Positions 46,380 to 57,087 of a stretch of DNA of 64,000 nucleotides are shown one piece after another (the first letter of the stretch is position 1; each line of letters begins with the position of its first letter). Both the position numbers and the translations under genes were made by a program. The notes below the pieces were generated by a model. That model ran no database searches. It was not told the DNA's origin and saw nothing but the letters and a program-made list of their open reading frames with translations. The stretch comes from Pegoplata infirma (Eukaryota; Arthropoda; Insecta; Diptera; Anthomyiidae), in contig OY992539.1 in NCBI GenBank assembly GCA_963921195.1, positions 135,993,182-136,057,181 on the forward strand, read 5' to 3'.

Positions 46380-46977
46380 TTTTTACTCTAATGTTTGTTA
46401 TAGATTTTATTTTGCCGTTTTTAAATCAATATTTAATTAAAGTTGTAAATGTACCACAAATGCATTTTTTAAACGAATTAATTATCGTTAGAGGAATTTA
46501 ATATTTTTACGCTGATTGAATTCATTTAAATTATGAACTCGAATTTGCAAATATAGGTGCTAAAACTTGCATTTACAAATACATACATCAAATGGACAGC
46601 TACATTAATAATTGTAAGTATGAATTTTTTAAGTGTTAACTAATTTTTACTCTGAAATACATATCCCATAACCAAAGCCATTTTTTGACTTAAAAATCGG
46701 AAAGTTCCGAACAAAGTGGAACACACCTAATATGTTTAAAATTTTAATGAAAAAAAAAAAAATTAATGGTAAAATTTTTTTGTGGCCAGTAAAAATTTTT
46801 ACAAAAAAAGTAGTAGGATGGGAGGAGGTTTTGCGTATGTGTTCCCATTTCAGTGGGTTTGGTTTTTTGCTGAAAATATAACAATATTAGCTCAGTGTTG
46901 AGAAGATGTATATTTTTAATTATAGTATTATTTAATTAGAACTATAATGCAATTTGAAATTAATTGAAAAAAAAATA
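46380..46977. other. No gene seen
   Basis: AT-rich DNA after the stop of the Ser/Thr-rich frame. No repeat match or coding frame could be supported. Confidence 0.45.
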
Positions 46978-47165
46978 AAGGCGTCCTAGTAGGTTAGTTG
47001 GTAGCGTACTAGGCTATGAGTCTGGGGGTTCGATCCCCACCAGATACCTTGGTGTGTTTCGATGCCACAAGACGAAGGTAATTTTTACCAGTTCTCGGTT
47101 AGGTAAAATGAGTATATGTTTGGAATTACATATATGGTAATTCTTAATAAAAAAAATTAAATTAA
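46978..47165 (+). mobile_element. tRNA-derived SINE
   Basis: TAGGTTAGTTGGTAGCGTAC resembles a tRNA D-arm/A box. GGGGGTTCGATCCCCAC is a perfect T-arm with a B box 30 bases later. An anticodon-like arm can be drawn, but the acceptor ends (GCGTCCT and CCAGATA) do not pair, so it is not a working tRNA gene. A tRNA-unrelated body and an A-rich tail (47143-47165) follow, as in SINEs transcribed by RNA polymerase III. Confidence 0.65.
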
Positions 47166-47590
47166 AAAAATAAGTTATTTTTAAACAAATTTTTTTGCAG
47201 ACCAAAAAAAATTATTTGACCATAAAAACCCTTTTTTGTAATAATTTGCGAATATAAACTAATATTTTGAGCAAAAAAAAATAAAAACTTAAAAAAATAT
47301 ATTTTTTACACTTTGTTCAAAACTTTCCGACTTTCAAGTCAATAAAGGAAACCAAAGCCTTTGTCCAACAGTACCAATATATTTGTGTGTTTTTATTTAC
47401 TTTACTTTTGAAATTCGAAAAAGCTAAATTTGCTCTACCCCAATGTGTATTGATTTTAAATTACTATTAGAGGAATACACATTACACAAAAACAGCACTA
47501 TCATATATATATTTGTTTAGTTTATACGATTTACAAGATTCATTTTATCCTGATACCATTAAAATTAATGTATTTATATATGTATATTAG

Positions 47591-48571
47591 AGTGTCCCTT
47601 ATTTTGAGAATGTTGGAAATGTTGAGACGGTACCCGCTCATTTTTTTCCTTTTGACTTTAAAATAACTGAGGAAAAATTTACGCCCCTACGATCATGCCT
47701 TCCCTACGCGATGGGGCCTAAAAAATCATTTTTCCATACAAACCAAAAATTTTTTTTGATTTTTAATTTTTTTGTTATTAATTATTATATTACTTGGTTA
47801 GCTTATTCACGACAAAATTTGATTTTGGTGGGATAAGACTTTTAGCTCTAAAAAAAATATTTTTTTAGTTGTTGCTTTAAATGATATATATTCATAAAAA
47901 AATATTTTTTGTATCTGTGACATCTTTATGCACTGTTGATGTTTTTCGATACACGATAAAGATGTCAGAGATATGAATAATATATTTTTTTAATATATAT
48001 CATTAAAAACAACATTAGTTGTTATGTTGTTTTTAATAATATATGTTAAAAAAAAATTAACCGTTGCTTGTCAAAACTAAAAAAAAATATTTTTTAAAAA
48101 AATTTTACCATAGGACACCAACGGCTCTAATTTTTTTTTTTCGAAAAAGATAATGATGTCACAGATATGAATAATATTTTTTTTAATATACATATATCAT
48201 TAAAAGCAACATAACAACTAAAACCGTTGCTTATCAAAACTAAAAAATATGTTTTTTTTTAATTTTTTACCGTAGGACCCCAACAGCTCTAAATTTTTTT
48301 TCCGAAAAATTTTTTAGAGCTGAAAGCCTTATCGCATCCAAATCAAATTTTTTTCGTGAATAAGCTAACCAAGTAATATAATAATTAATAACAAAAAAAT
48401 CAGAAAAAATTTTGTTTTTGGTTTGTAAGGAAAAATGATTTTTAAGGCCCCGCTCTTTAAGGCCCCGTCGCGTAGGGAAGGCGTGGTCGTAGGGGCGTAA
48501 AATGTTTCTTGAGTTATTTTTAAGTCAAATGGAAAAAAATGAGCGGGTACCGTCTCAACATTTCCAAAATA
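47591..48571. mobile_element. Palindromic TIR element running into the assembly gap
   Basis: GAATGTTGGAAATGTTGAGA, CGGTACCCGCTCATTTTTT and CTTCCCTACGCGATGGGGCC (47609-47730) are matched by inverse sequence at 48440-48571. Arms are at least 290 bp. The right terminus is lost in the run of N. The centre repeats GATGTCACAGATATGAATAA and its relatives. No coding frame. Confidence 0.75.
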
Positions 48572-48771
48572 NNNNNNNNNNNNNNNNNNNNNNNNNNNNN
48601 NNNNNNNNNNNNNNNNNNNNNNNNNNNNNNNNNNNNNNNNNNNNNNNNNNNNNNNNNNNNNNNNNNNNNNNNNNNNNNNNNNNNNNNNNNNNNNNNNNNN
48701 NNNNNNNNNNNNNNNNNNNNNNNNNNNNNNNNNNNNNNNNNNNNNNNNNNNNNNNNNNNNNNNNNNNNNNN
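48572..48771. other. Assembly gap (200 N)
   Basis: A run of exactly 200 N, probably a placeholder length. It starts where the right arm of a palindrome approaches its end. Confidence 0.95.
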
Positions 48772-49019
48772 GCTGAAAAATACGTTGATACGCCCGCGAC
48801 TTATTTGGTACATTTTCAAAATTGAACGAATTTCAATTAATTTTTTATTGAAATTGTTTTCTTGCGTTAAATTTCCACCCATTTTCTACTAATTGAAATA
48901 TGGTTATTCGTGGAGAAACTCTTTTAAATTTAAAAGAGTTTCATTTATGTTGATATATGTGGTCTAATGAATATTAGCCGACTTTTACGCCTTGGCCGAA
49001 CCAATTTTAACCTCAAGCT

Positions 49020-49754
49020 GCGAACACTGTAAATGCATTTCTTAATTATGAATCTGGGTTGCCCCGCTAATATATTTCAACGAAAATCCAAATTTTCGTT
49101 AGAGCCGTTGTCAAACGTCAAAAAATTTACATTTTAAGCTTATCTCGAAACGATGAGAGACATGAACAAATTACTTAAGACAAAAATTATTCCTCGGGAA
49201 AAATGCAAAATGAAACAAAGCTGCAATTTCAAAAAAAAAATGTGAGTAGTTATTTTATTTAATTTTTAACAAGGAATGACTATGGACATTAGTAATATTT
49301 TGACATTTCGCTTCCTTTTCGAGTTATTAACTCACGAATTTGCAGTTAAACATGTATAAAAAACATATTGCAAAACAATTTTTTTTTGTAACAAAACCGA
49401 TAAAATTTAAAGACTTAAGTAAATAAAGCAGTTTTTTCACGGTATTTACAATTCGTTATTTTTTTACAGAAAACACAAAGTTTTTAGCTCGGAATTTACA
49501 AGTATAAGTTTTGGCAACAATAACATTGCAACATGTGAATTTACAGTTTTATTGCATTTTTCCCGAGGAATAATTTTTGTCTTAAATATTTTTTTTTCAT
49601 ATCTTCGTTTTCGAGACAAGCTTAAAATCTAAATTTTTTGACGTTTGACCGCTATTTTTTCAAAAACGGCCGTGGCGAAGATTTTGATTTTCGTCGAAAT
49701 ATAGTAGTGGGACACCCCAGATTCATATTCAAGAAAGACATTAACAGTGTTCGC
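49020..49754. mobile_element. Palindromic TIR element with GCGAACACTGT ends
   Basis: GCGAACACTGTAAATG, TATGAATCTGGG, ATATTTCAACGAAAATC and TTCCTCGGGAAAAATGCA on the left are mirrored on the right (49560-49754). The arms are roughly 200 bp, and the unpaired middle has TAAAACTG/GTTACAAAA AT-rich text. No target duplication was seen, so the borders are where inverted similarity stops. Confidence 0.6.
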
Positions 49755-50454
49755 ATCGTTGGTTCCGCTAAGTCGTGTTTTGTTTATTAAATTGGTTTTT
49801 CCCGAAACAAATGTCAAATTTAATTTTATATTTTCAAAATACACTCGTGAGTTTTTAGTACCTGTTTCGTTTATAATTACTTTTTTTAATAAAAAAATAA
49901 AAAAGAGTACTTTGAGAGTCAAAAAAGTACAATTTAAAATCATTTTTGATACCAAAACGGAATTGCCATATTTCATCCCTGTTATAATTATAATAATAAA
50001 TGCTCGAAAACTGTATCAGTGGCGAATGATTAATATTGTAATTGCCTTTAAACAACAATCATACGCAACGGTGTCCAGTGATTTATATTAATAATTGCCT
50101 TTAAATAACAATCATACGCAACGGTGTACAGTGGTTTATTTTATAATTTGGTTATTCAGTAAATTGGTACTGGACCGATTGCAGCAAAATTCATACCAGT
50201 CATTGCTGAAGTAATTTTGAGCTTAAGTTTGGAAACTGGACCCTACATGTCTAATAAGGGTACCACCAGGGATCTTTAAAGTAGGGCATGTTTAGTACAC
50301 AAGAACTTTAAATGCTTTAAAATCACAAACTTTAAATGCGTGTAAAATAAAATCTAGCTCTGACCCAAAAAAAATGGCCTTGAGGGTTTTGTTATGGAAA
50401 ACGTTAGCTTTCATTTTCTTTTGGTTTCATCCATTCCGATTCCGAAAGTTCGAT
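49755..50454. repeat. 53-bp tandem duplication; otherwise no gene supported
   Basis: ATTGCCTTTAAACAACAATC with CGCAACGGTGT occurs at 50040-50092 and, with a few changes, at 50093-50145. A minus-strand frame (49976 to about 49629) begins with a hydrophobic stretch that could be a signal peptide, but it enters the neighbouring palindrome and has no recognisable domain. Its composition matches the background, so I do not call it a gene. Confidence 0.45.
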
Positions 50455-51365
50455 TTTGTATCACTGTGTTATCTATAAAATTAAGATTACAAAGTCAAAA
50501 GTAATAAAACAGAGCAAACTTTGTTTTTTTGTCATAACCAGGGAAACCAAAAATATGCTCTAAAAAACACGTTTTATGCGCTTAAAAAATGCCCTTAAAA
50601 ACGGAAAATATGCTCTAAAAACAATAAAAATATGCTCTTAAAAAAAAATTATGTCCCCTTTTTTGCGGTGGTTTTTACAATTTGTTAGAGAATAGACCCT
50701 CCAAATACCGTTATGTGCGATAGTTAGAGGCTTTAATATGTTTTACAAAAATATTTGCCTTAATATTTTCTACCAAGTTGCTGAATCTAAAGAAAACATA
50801 GTTTCATATACCGATATGATGCAAGAACAGGCCAAAGGAGAATCAATCGTCACAATTCCGTAATTGTTGAAAAAAACATCCTTGTTGAATAAAAAATTTA
50901 AAAATAAATGTTGTCATAAAAAAAAAATCAAAAAGAATGAAAAAAAAAAATCAAAGAAAAATTGAAAAAAATGCTCTAAAAATGTAAAAATATGCTCTAA
51001 AAAGTGGAAAATGCTCTAAAAATTGAAAATATGCTCTAAAAATATGCTCTTATGATAAAATATGCTCTTAAACCTAAAATATGCAAAAATATGCTCTTAA
51101 GGCTAAAATATGCAAAAATATGCTCTAACAAATCGATGCCAGATTTCTTAAAAACTTCTAAAACGGATAAATACCTTGCCCATTTATAAATAAAATGCAC
51201 AGGAAAAAACATGATACTGCATATTTTGGTTTCCCTGGTCATAACAAAATACAAAATATTTTCTTTAAATCTGTATTTTGACAGAAAGCTCTGTGAAATG
51301 TCTGTTGAATTGAGATTACAATCATTTTACAGATTTATATTGCTCAAGATAATAACTCTGTTACA
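50455..51365. repeat. CTCTGTAAA-family TIR element, copy 1 (carries a hAT)
   Basis: AAAATTAAGATTACAAAGTC, AAAGTAATAAAACAGAG, TTTAAATCTGTATTTTGACA and TTGAATTGAGATTACAATCA match 52130-52290 and 54100-54270. The copy is split by the hAT 50539-51237; the other copies show the uninterrupted GTCACAACAAAATA. Confidence 0.65.
50539..51237. mobile_element. Non-autonomous hAT element with ATATGCTCT repeats
   Basis: The ends CAGGGAAACCAAAAATATG and CATATTTTGGTTTCCCTG are near-perfect inverses, with an exact 8-bp duplication GTCATAAC (50531-50538 and 51238-51245) fitting nTnnnnAn. AAATATGCTCTAAAAA occurs more than a dozen times inside both ends. Confidence 0.9.
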
Positions 51366-51409
51366 TTACATAAAAACTCTGCTTATTTAACAGAGTACAC
51401 TATACTCTT

Positions 51410-52298
51410 CCAGCTAGCAACATTTCTTAGTAGTTTTACTATAAAGCCGCATTCACAATGTTGGAGTACTCCAATCTGTGGAAAATTTAATATCTTTCCC
51501 TTTTGCACTTTCACATTTTTGAATTTGACTATCCCTTTTCAATCCACTCCAGAGTCAAACATGTTCTACTCTGGAGTTCCAATCTGGAGTTAACAGAGCC
51601 TATGTTAACCGTTAACAGAGAAAAAATACACCCCTGTGAAAGTGCCATCACTAATAATGTCATTAAAAAAAATAAACAAAACAAAAAATGTTATTTTAAA
51701 ACAAATTCAAATGAAAAAAAAATAATTTAAAACGTTAAAAACATATAATTTATAATATAAACAGAATTTAGTGGGATAATTTGCCAAATTATGAGACATG
51801 TAAGTACACTGACAAATATAGTATAATGTGACAGTACTCCACTCTGCATTTTGTACAGTTAACATTTCAATCTGTGGCCGAGAGTGGAGTGACTCCAACA
51901 TTGTGAACGTAGCTTAACACTCTGTAAAACGTTTTTGCCAAAAAAAAAAAACTGTTAATTTACAGAATTTCTGATAAATATTGGCTAAATAAAACACCAT
52001 TTAGCAAAGAAAACTCTGTAAATTTACTTATATTTGTACAGATAAAACTTGTTTTTTTGGTTATAAAAAATACAGAGTATTTCGCTTAAATCTGTATTTT
52101 AGCAAAACACTCTGTTAATTATCTGTAAAATTAAGATTACAAAGTTAAAAGTAATAAAACAGATGAAACTTTGTTTTTTTTGTCACAACAAAATATAAAG
52201 TATTTTCTTTAAATCTGTATTTTGACAGAAAACTCTGTCAAATGTCTGTTGAATTGAGATTACAGTCATTTTACAGAGTATTTTACAGAGTTATTATA
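51410..52298. repeat. CTCTGTAAA-family TIR element, copy 2 (carries a small TIR element)
   Basis: AGCAACATTTCTTAGTAGTT, CTGTTAATTTACAGA, TTTAAATCTGTATTTTGACA and CATTTTACAGAGTATTTTAC align with 53661-54272. CTCTGTAAA/TTTACAGAG motifs recur on both strands. It is split by the element 51445-51914. Confidence 0.65.
51445..51914. mobile_element. TIR element, AGCCGCATTCACAATGTTGG ends, TAA duplication
   Basis: AGCCGCATTCACAATGTTGG and CCAACATTGTGAACGTAGCT are imperfect inverses, flanked by TAA (51442-51444 and 51915-51917). The related copy at 53685 reads ACTATAAAACTCTG without the insert. A TAA/TTA duplication and GCATTCACAATG-like ends suggest PIF/Harbinger. Internal GGAGTACTCCA/TGGAGT motifs repeat. 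No transposase. Confidence 0.7.
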
Positions 52299-52409
52299 AC
52301 ATCGGTATCTATTTGACGTTGTTTTGATTTCGCTAATCGAAAATAGGATGGGTATACATAAAATGCTATTTTGGATTTAGTTTGGATCAGTTTGGTCGAT
52401 GTTACATAC

Positions 52410-52661
52410 CTGACATTATGCACGATATAGCTCGAATTTCTGTATGGCAGAGTTTAAGGATTTTTTGATAGTTTATGAACACATGTGCAATGGAAAATAC
52501 TGCCGATATTCCATAAACGTAAATTAAATAATACAGTATTTGATGTTTGGGACGCTTGGCATCATAATCACTCTCCAAGTATTTAAATCTGTTCCATGCA
52601 TCATAAGCTACGACATTTAACCAAAAAACGAAAGTCTTAATAAAAAAGGACTGAACAAAGC
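52410..52661 (-). CDS. Methuselah-like GPCR, exon 4 (TM3-TM4)
   Basis: The acceptor TTTTATAG precedes 52661 and the donor GTATGT follows 52410; both phases are 1. The peptide starts with SFFIKTFVFWLNVVAYDAWN, the FWLN-x5-(D/N)-x-W signature of TM3 in Methuselah-type receptors, and continues with a second hydrophobic span (ILYYLIYVYGISAVFSIAHV, TM4). The next exon, expected to encode TM5-TM7 and the cytoplasmic tail, should lie below 52410 on this strand, but I could not find one down to the gap. The gene may continue farther away, or it may be truncated. Confidence 0.7.
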
Positions 52662-52722
52662 CTATAAAAGAGAAATTAATTAATAAACTCACTGCAATGA
52701 TGCATGACACTCTTCTACTTAC

Positions 52723-52920
52723 CAATTATTATAAATACTATATGATCAACATTGATTTCCCGGTATACTATGATTGATACGATAAAAGTCATTGAAGCAG
52801 AAAGAACTTTTGAAGTTAAATAAAAAATTAAAATTTTATTTAGAAAATTCCTTCTCAATTCCTTGAATATTAAATAAACGATAAGTGTTGGTAACATAAG
52901 GATCCATGATGATAAATAAA
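52723..52920 (-). CDS. Methuselah-like GPCR, exon 3 (TM1-TM2)
   Basis: The acceptor TTTTTGTTTTAG lies before 52920 and the donor G/GTAAGT after 52723. A 61-bp intron (52662-52722) separates it from exon 4. The two hydrophobic spans are SSWILMLPTLIVYLIFKEL (TM1) and ILIFYLTSKVLSASMTFIVS (TM2), joined by a basic loop RRNFLNK, as in Methuselah-type receptors where TM1 is followed by a short R/K-rich loop. The first codon is completed by the single base left at the end of exon 2. No stop interrupts the frame. Confidence 0.75.
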
Positions 52921-52954
52921 CTAAAACAAAAAAAAAAAACAATTTAAGTTAAAA

Positions 52955-53360
52955 CAAGTGAGAGTGTTAAATTCGGCCGTGCCGAATCTTTTATACCCTC
53001 CAAAATGTAAAAAAAAATTGTCAGGGGTGTTTGTTTTTTTTTGGGGGGGGGGGGTGATGGGGGTCAGTGGGGACGTTAAGAGCACCTTCCCATCCCGATA
53101 AATATACCAAATGTTTAATTTTTTTAACAAAAATACAAAACAACATGTAAAAAAAGTGTATTTTTTCAGAGGTTGGTTTAGTTCTTCAAGGGGGAACTTT
53201 TTTTCCCCTGGGCCGATTTTGCCCATTTACGAAATTTAACCTGCCTAAGACCATAAGACATATTCATGTCAAATTACAGGAGGCTAGCTCTTTTATTTTG
53301 GACTGCATCGTGCCATCTACAGACAGACGGACGGACGGACGGTCATTCACAGAATGTCTT
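52955..53360 (+). repeat. Dispersed fly repeat family 1, copy in receptor intron 2
   Basis: AACAAGTGAGAGTGTTAAAT, GCCGTGCCGAATC, ATACCCTCCAAA, a G run at about 53043, and (GACG)n at 53328-53343 are seen. It breaks off at CTTAGAATCGATCAT, where a transposase relic begins, so its 3' end is missing. Confidence 0.7.
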
Positions 53361-53364
53361 AGAA

Positions 53365-53535
53365 TCGATCATTTACATTCTCACACATTTCCCGCGGTAT
53401 TTCATTAATTTCATTACGAATATTTTGTTTGAGTTGCTCCAGCGTTTCTGGTTTATTTGCATAAACCTTGCTTTTAAGATATTCCCAAAAAAAGAAGTCC
53501 AATGCAAATCAGGCGACCGTGAAGTCCAAACCATA
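53365..53535 (-). pseudogene. C-terminal relic of a Tc1/mariner/IS630-type transposase
   Basis: Read on the minus strand, with one frame change in a run of T, the segment gives SRSPDL, then an F-W-E-YLKSKVYANKPETLEQLKQ stretch and IRNEINEIPREMCENV to a stop. RSPDL-x-DFFLWGYLKSKVY followed by an ELK-I-EI-IP region is the usual end of DDE transposases in the IS630/Tc1/mariner superfamily. Only the last 55-60 residues remain and the catalytic Asp residues are outside. It lies in intron 2 of the receptor gene, directly after a truncated family 1 repeat. Confidence 0.65.
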
Positions 53536-53660
53536 TCACCATTTCTTGAAATAACGTAACTTTCTCATCGCCGCAGTAATCGATGATTGATTTTGATAAA
53601 ATGTTTTAACGATTAAAACACGTGGGTTTACCGAATATTTTTCCATAATAAATTTGCCAA

Positions 53661-54272
53661 GCAACATTTCTTGGTAATTTTACTATAAAACTCTGTAAAA
53701 TGATTTGGACAAAAAAAAACTGTTAATTTACAGAGTTTCTAGTAAAATATTGGTTAAATAAACCACCATTTAGCAAAAAAAAACTTTGTAAATTTACATA
53801 TATTTGCAAAATGCATTTGATGCAAAAAAAAAATTTACAGAAAACACTCTGTAAATTTACAGAGTTTAGTTAAATGCATGTTATTTTGTAAAATTTTTAT
53901 AAGATGTCTGAAAAAGAAAAATTGTAGCTTTTTTTGCTACTTTTTCAACTTTTTCTCAAAAAAAAAAATATACAGATAAAATGTTGATGTTTGGTAACAA
54001 AAACTACTCAAAACAGAAAACTTTTTTGGTTATAAAAAATACGAAATATTTTGCTTAAATCTGTATTTTAGCAGAAAACTCTGTTAATTATCTGTAAAAT
54101 TAAGATTGCAAAGAAAAAAATAATATAACAGAGAAAACTTGGTTTTTTGTCACAACAAAATACAAAGTATTTTCTTTAAATCTGTATTTTGACAGAAAAC
54201 TCTGTCAAATATCTGTTGAATTGATATTACAGTCATTTTACAGAGTATTTTTCAGAGTTATTATTTTGAGTG
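53661..54272. mobile_element. CTCTGTAAA-family TIR element, copy 3
   Basis: The right end is GTTATTATTTTGAGTG at 54272, followed by TA. The body repeats AACTCTGTAAAATG, TGTTAATTTACAGAGTT and TCTGTATTTTAGCAGAAAAC. It is the cleanest copy of the family and serves as the uninterrupted reference for 50455-52298. It lies in receptor intron 2. Confidence 0.65.
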
Positions 54273-54279
54273 TACTTCA

Positions 54280-54400
54280 CAAAATTTTGTTTTATGGTTG
54301 TTTTCTTCACTTATTAAAGATCTAACAAAAGATTGGTCCAATCGGTTCATGTTTAAACTTGGGACCCATTTTCTGGAAAACACCGTAGGGGGTTATTAAA
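54280..54400 (+). repeat. Dispersed fly repeat family 2, short fragment
   Basis: AAGATCTAACAAAAGA, CGGTTCATGTTTAAACTTGG and GACCCATTTTCTGGAAAACA match 57835-57900. Confidence 0.6.
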
Positions 54401-54470
54401 AGGTAGGTCGTTACCGACTTTAATTTTCTTAATTTATTTTTATTTAATAATCTAAGTATTACTGACTTAC

Positions 54471-54588
54471 CATAATTATATTTGTAGAACCAAAGATAGT
54501 GAAGTTCCATTCGACAATCGAATCGTAATAGTTGATAAATGTTAGTGCCTTGACTTATATATTGAGCGAAACAAAATTCTGTGTTGTT
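54471..54588 (-). CDS. Methuselah-like GPCR, exon 2 (ectodomain)
   Basis: The acceptor ATTTTCAG precedes 54588 and the donor G/GTAAGT follows 54471. The exon starts in phase 0, as exon 1 ends, and leaves one base, which exon 3 needs. It encodes 39 residues with no stop, including TEFCFAQYISQGTNIYQLL and FDC; two Cys residues and an FC…LRFDC pattern are consistent with the membrane-proximal part of a Methuselah-like ectodomain. The fit of phase at both ends is the main support. Confidence 0.7.
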
Positions 54589-54689
54589 CTGAAAATTTCA
54601 ATTACACCAGAGAATTTTTGAAAAATTGTCATAATGATAAAATTTTATTATTATTTAGAATTTAACTTATTGGTTTAGTAAAGAGCCTA

Positions 54690-54868
54690 CGGTCAGTACC
54701 GTAGTATCGGTATTCCCGGTTCTCGGTATTACCGGGAATATTACCGTAGTATCGGTATTCCCGGTTCTCGGTATTACCGGGAATTGGTACCGATTTGCCG
54801 GTTCTTGAACAATTCCCGGTATTCCCGGTTCCGGCTCTGACGGTATTGCCGGTATTCCCCCACTCAAA
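54690..54868. repeat. CGGTATTCCCGGT minisatellite, probably a hAT end region
   Basis: A 56-bp unit (TACCGTAGTATCGG, TATTCCCGGTTCTCGG, TATTACCGGGAA) occurs twice in tandem from about 54707, then degenerate CGGTATTCCCGG motifs run to GTATTCCCCCACTC. Motif-rich, GC-richer blocks like this flank the hAT elements elsewhere in the window, but I could not find the other terminus or a duplication. It lies in receptor intron 1. Confidence 0.5.
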
Positions 54869-55009
54869 AAATTATGTCATTAACTGTTTGTATTTTATTT
54901 AAAAAGTTTTACGTTTTGTCGTTATTAAAAGAAAAACCATTAGTTTAATGTTCAGTTTTTTCAAATGACAATTTTTGTTGTTTGTTTCAAAAATAACAAC
55001 ATAAACAAG

Positions 55010-55650
55010 TAAGAAAGTTATAGTCGGTCAAGACCGACCATATGATACCCTACACCAGTGTTTCCGGAAAATGGTCCCAAGTCCAAACATGCACCGATTA
55101 CTAATGGACTTTAACACCTAAAAATAATTTTTTTATCAAATATTTCCATTTTTATGAATTTTGAGGAAATTATGTGAATATCGGGATGGTGGTTTGTATG
55201 GGGACTACCAGAAGGACTGACCCGATTCCTTTGAAATTTAGAATGGTGATTTGTGCATACAAAATTTGATTACCTGCTAAATTTCAAAGCGATATCTGTT
55301 ATAATACGGTTATTAGAATCATTTAAGCCGAATCCAAAGGGGGCGTTTGTATGGGGGTTAGGTCTTAACATGTACCGATTTTTTCCAATTTCAATAGGCT
55401 TCGTCCTTGGGCCAAAAGATGCTTAAGTTTCAAATTGCAAGTCAATTGATTGAAAATTGCGACCTGTATCGTGCTTAAACCGATAGATGGACAGACGGAC
55501 GGACGGATATCGCTAAATCGACTCAAAATGTAATTCTGAGTCAATCGGTATACTTGAAGGTAGGTCTAGACCAATATTTCGGGTAGTTACAAACATCAGC
55601 ACAAACTCATTATACCCTGTACCATAGAGTGGTGTAGAGTATAAAAAAAA
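55010..55650 (-). repeat. Dispersed fly repeat family 2, most complete copy
   Basis: It begins AACAAGTAAGAAAGTTATAG and CGGTCAAGACCGACCATATG, carries (GACG)n at 55491-55507 and the ATCGCTAAATCGACTCA block, and ends ATTATACCCTGTACC. Other copies or pieces are at 4706, 7913, 25715, 54280 and 57535. The class is not determined. Confidence 0.7.
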
Positions 55651-55664
55651 AAGACTTTCATAAG

Positions 55665-56205
55665 CATTATGTGTGGACCCTAATGGGTCCTAACTTTAGA
55701 TCCAAAAAACTTAGCATTCCCGAAAATTTTAAAATGCTCATATCTCGGTAAATGTTGCCGACAAAACAAAAGGTCCGAAAGCATTGTAGCTATCATCACG
55801 TAGAACAAGACCGCAAAATAATCAAAAGCTCTCCGAGTAAAATTTTTGAAGTTATCGAGTTTTTTAATTCTCAAAATCTGAGTGGTCCCCTAAAATCATG
55901 TATCTCAAAAACTAAGCAAGGTAGAGCGAAACGGACACAAATTTTGGATCAAAAACAATGACGATATTTAAAGAACCCAACTAGGTCTAGGCCCATAGGG
56001 GTCTGGACCTATTGGGTATGAACACAATGTGGTCCTCAAATGTGTATGAACTAAGTTGAAATAAAAAAAAATTCAGTTAACTAATTTTTGGCCAAACATT
56101 TTTGCTAACTTTACCAAAAAAAAATTGTGGTTTCAAAATCACCAAATTTTCTTGTAGGTTTACAAGCTTTTTTGCTAACATTACATTTTTTTTTGAGTGC
56201 ATCTC
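55665..56205. repeat. Dispersed repeat Y, copy 2
   Basis: GTGGACCCTAATGGGTCCTA, AATGCTCATATCTCGGTAAA and TAGAACAAGACCGC match 1015-1300. The tail (56060-56205) ends TTACATTTTTTTTTGAGTGC, the inverse of the small element nested at 1309. It lies in receptor intron 1. Confidence 0.6.
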
Positions 56206-56383
56206 TTAAGTTCAGAAATCGGATGTCCTCAAATCATTTAAATTGTTTCCTTTTTTGAAATACTGTTTAGTAAAAAAAAAAAAACTAATAGCTTTATATT
56301 TTTATTAAAATTTACCTTACTTACATCTATTTTACATTTGATGTAGTTACATACGTAAATAATATGTTTTATTAGTTCTGAAG

Positions 56384-56896
56384 AAAAGATGGGATCTTGA
56401 GTGACTTGACTCACACTTATTCACGCTCACGACGAGAATTTTTCAATCACGCTTACTCACGAGCATATTTTTTTCTACTCACGCTCACTCAGAATCACGA
56501 TAGTAAATTTAAGACAACTCACACTCACGTGCACTCACACAAGCTTCACTCACACTCACATTCATTGCACTCACGAAACTCTTGTATATACAAAAAAAAA
56601 AATCAAAAATTTAAATTTCAAAAATCTAACAAAATTTTTAGCCAAATTTAAAGTTAAGACAAATTTTACAAAATTTTTGTTTTTTTTTTCGGGATTAGTA
56701 ATTTTTTTTTGGTATAAGGAAATATGAAGAGAAAATAAATCACGCAAACTCACGCAAAAGAATCGTCTCACACACACTCGCTCACGCAAAAATCTTGCTT
56801 ACGCACACTCACGCAATTTTTTTTCCACTCACTCACAATCACGTTAGTAGCTTAACACAATCACGTGAGTAATTTAGACTCATGTGACCATCTCTA
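56384..56896. mobile_element. Probable hAT element with CTCACG repeats
   Basis: AAAAGATGGGATCTTGAGTG and the inverse CATGTGACCATCTCTA form imperfect ends. The flanks TTCTGAAG (56376-56383) and TTCTAAAG (56897-56904) match at 7 of 8 bases. ACTCACGCTCAC/TCACGCAAACTCACG motifs crowd both ends around a plain AT-rich middle. Lies in receptor intron 1. Confidence 0.6.
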
Positions 56897-57087
56897 TTCT
56901 AAAGTATGTAAAAATTGCTTGTTTTGTTTTACTTTTTTTTCAAATAAATAATTTAAAAAAAAAACGAAAAACCGATTATTCGAAACCGGGTTTTAGTTAC
57001 AAAACCGAAAACCCAATTTTTTAAAAGGCGGTTTTTCGATGTATTCGAAAATCGTTTTTTGAAATAGACGAATATTTGACAACTCTA

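Noticed and set aside
46980..47050. Possible tRNA gene
   Set aside because: A- and B-box-like arms are present but the acceptor stem does not pair and a SINE-like body follows.
49629..49976. 115-residue minus-strand frame with hydrophobic start
   Set aside because: No recognisable domain, background composition, and it runs into the arm of a palindromic element; could at most be a decayed exon.
52402..52725. Taking the first 17 residues of the 107-residue minus frame as protein start
   Set aside because: Those residues are the 61-bp intron read through; phase-compatible donor and acceptor sites show the exon starts at 52661.
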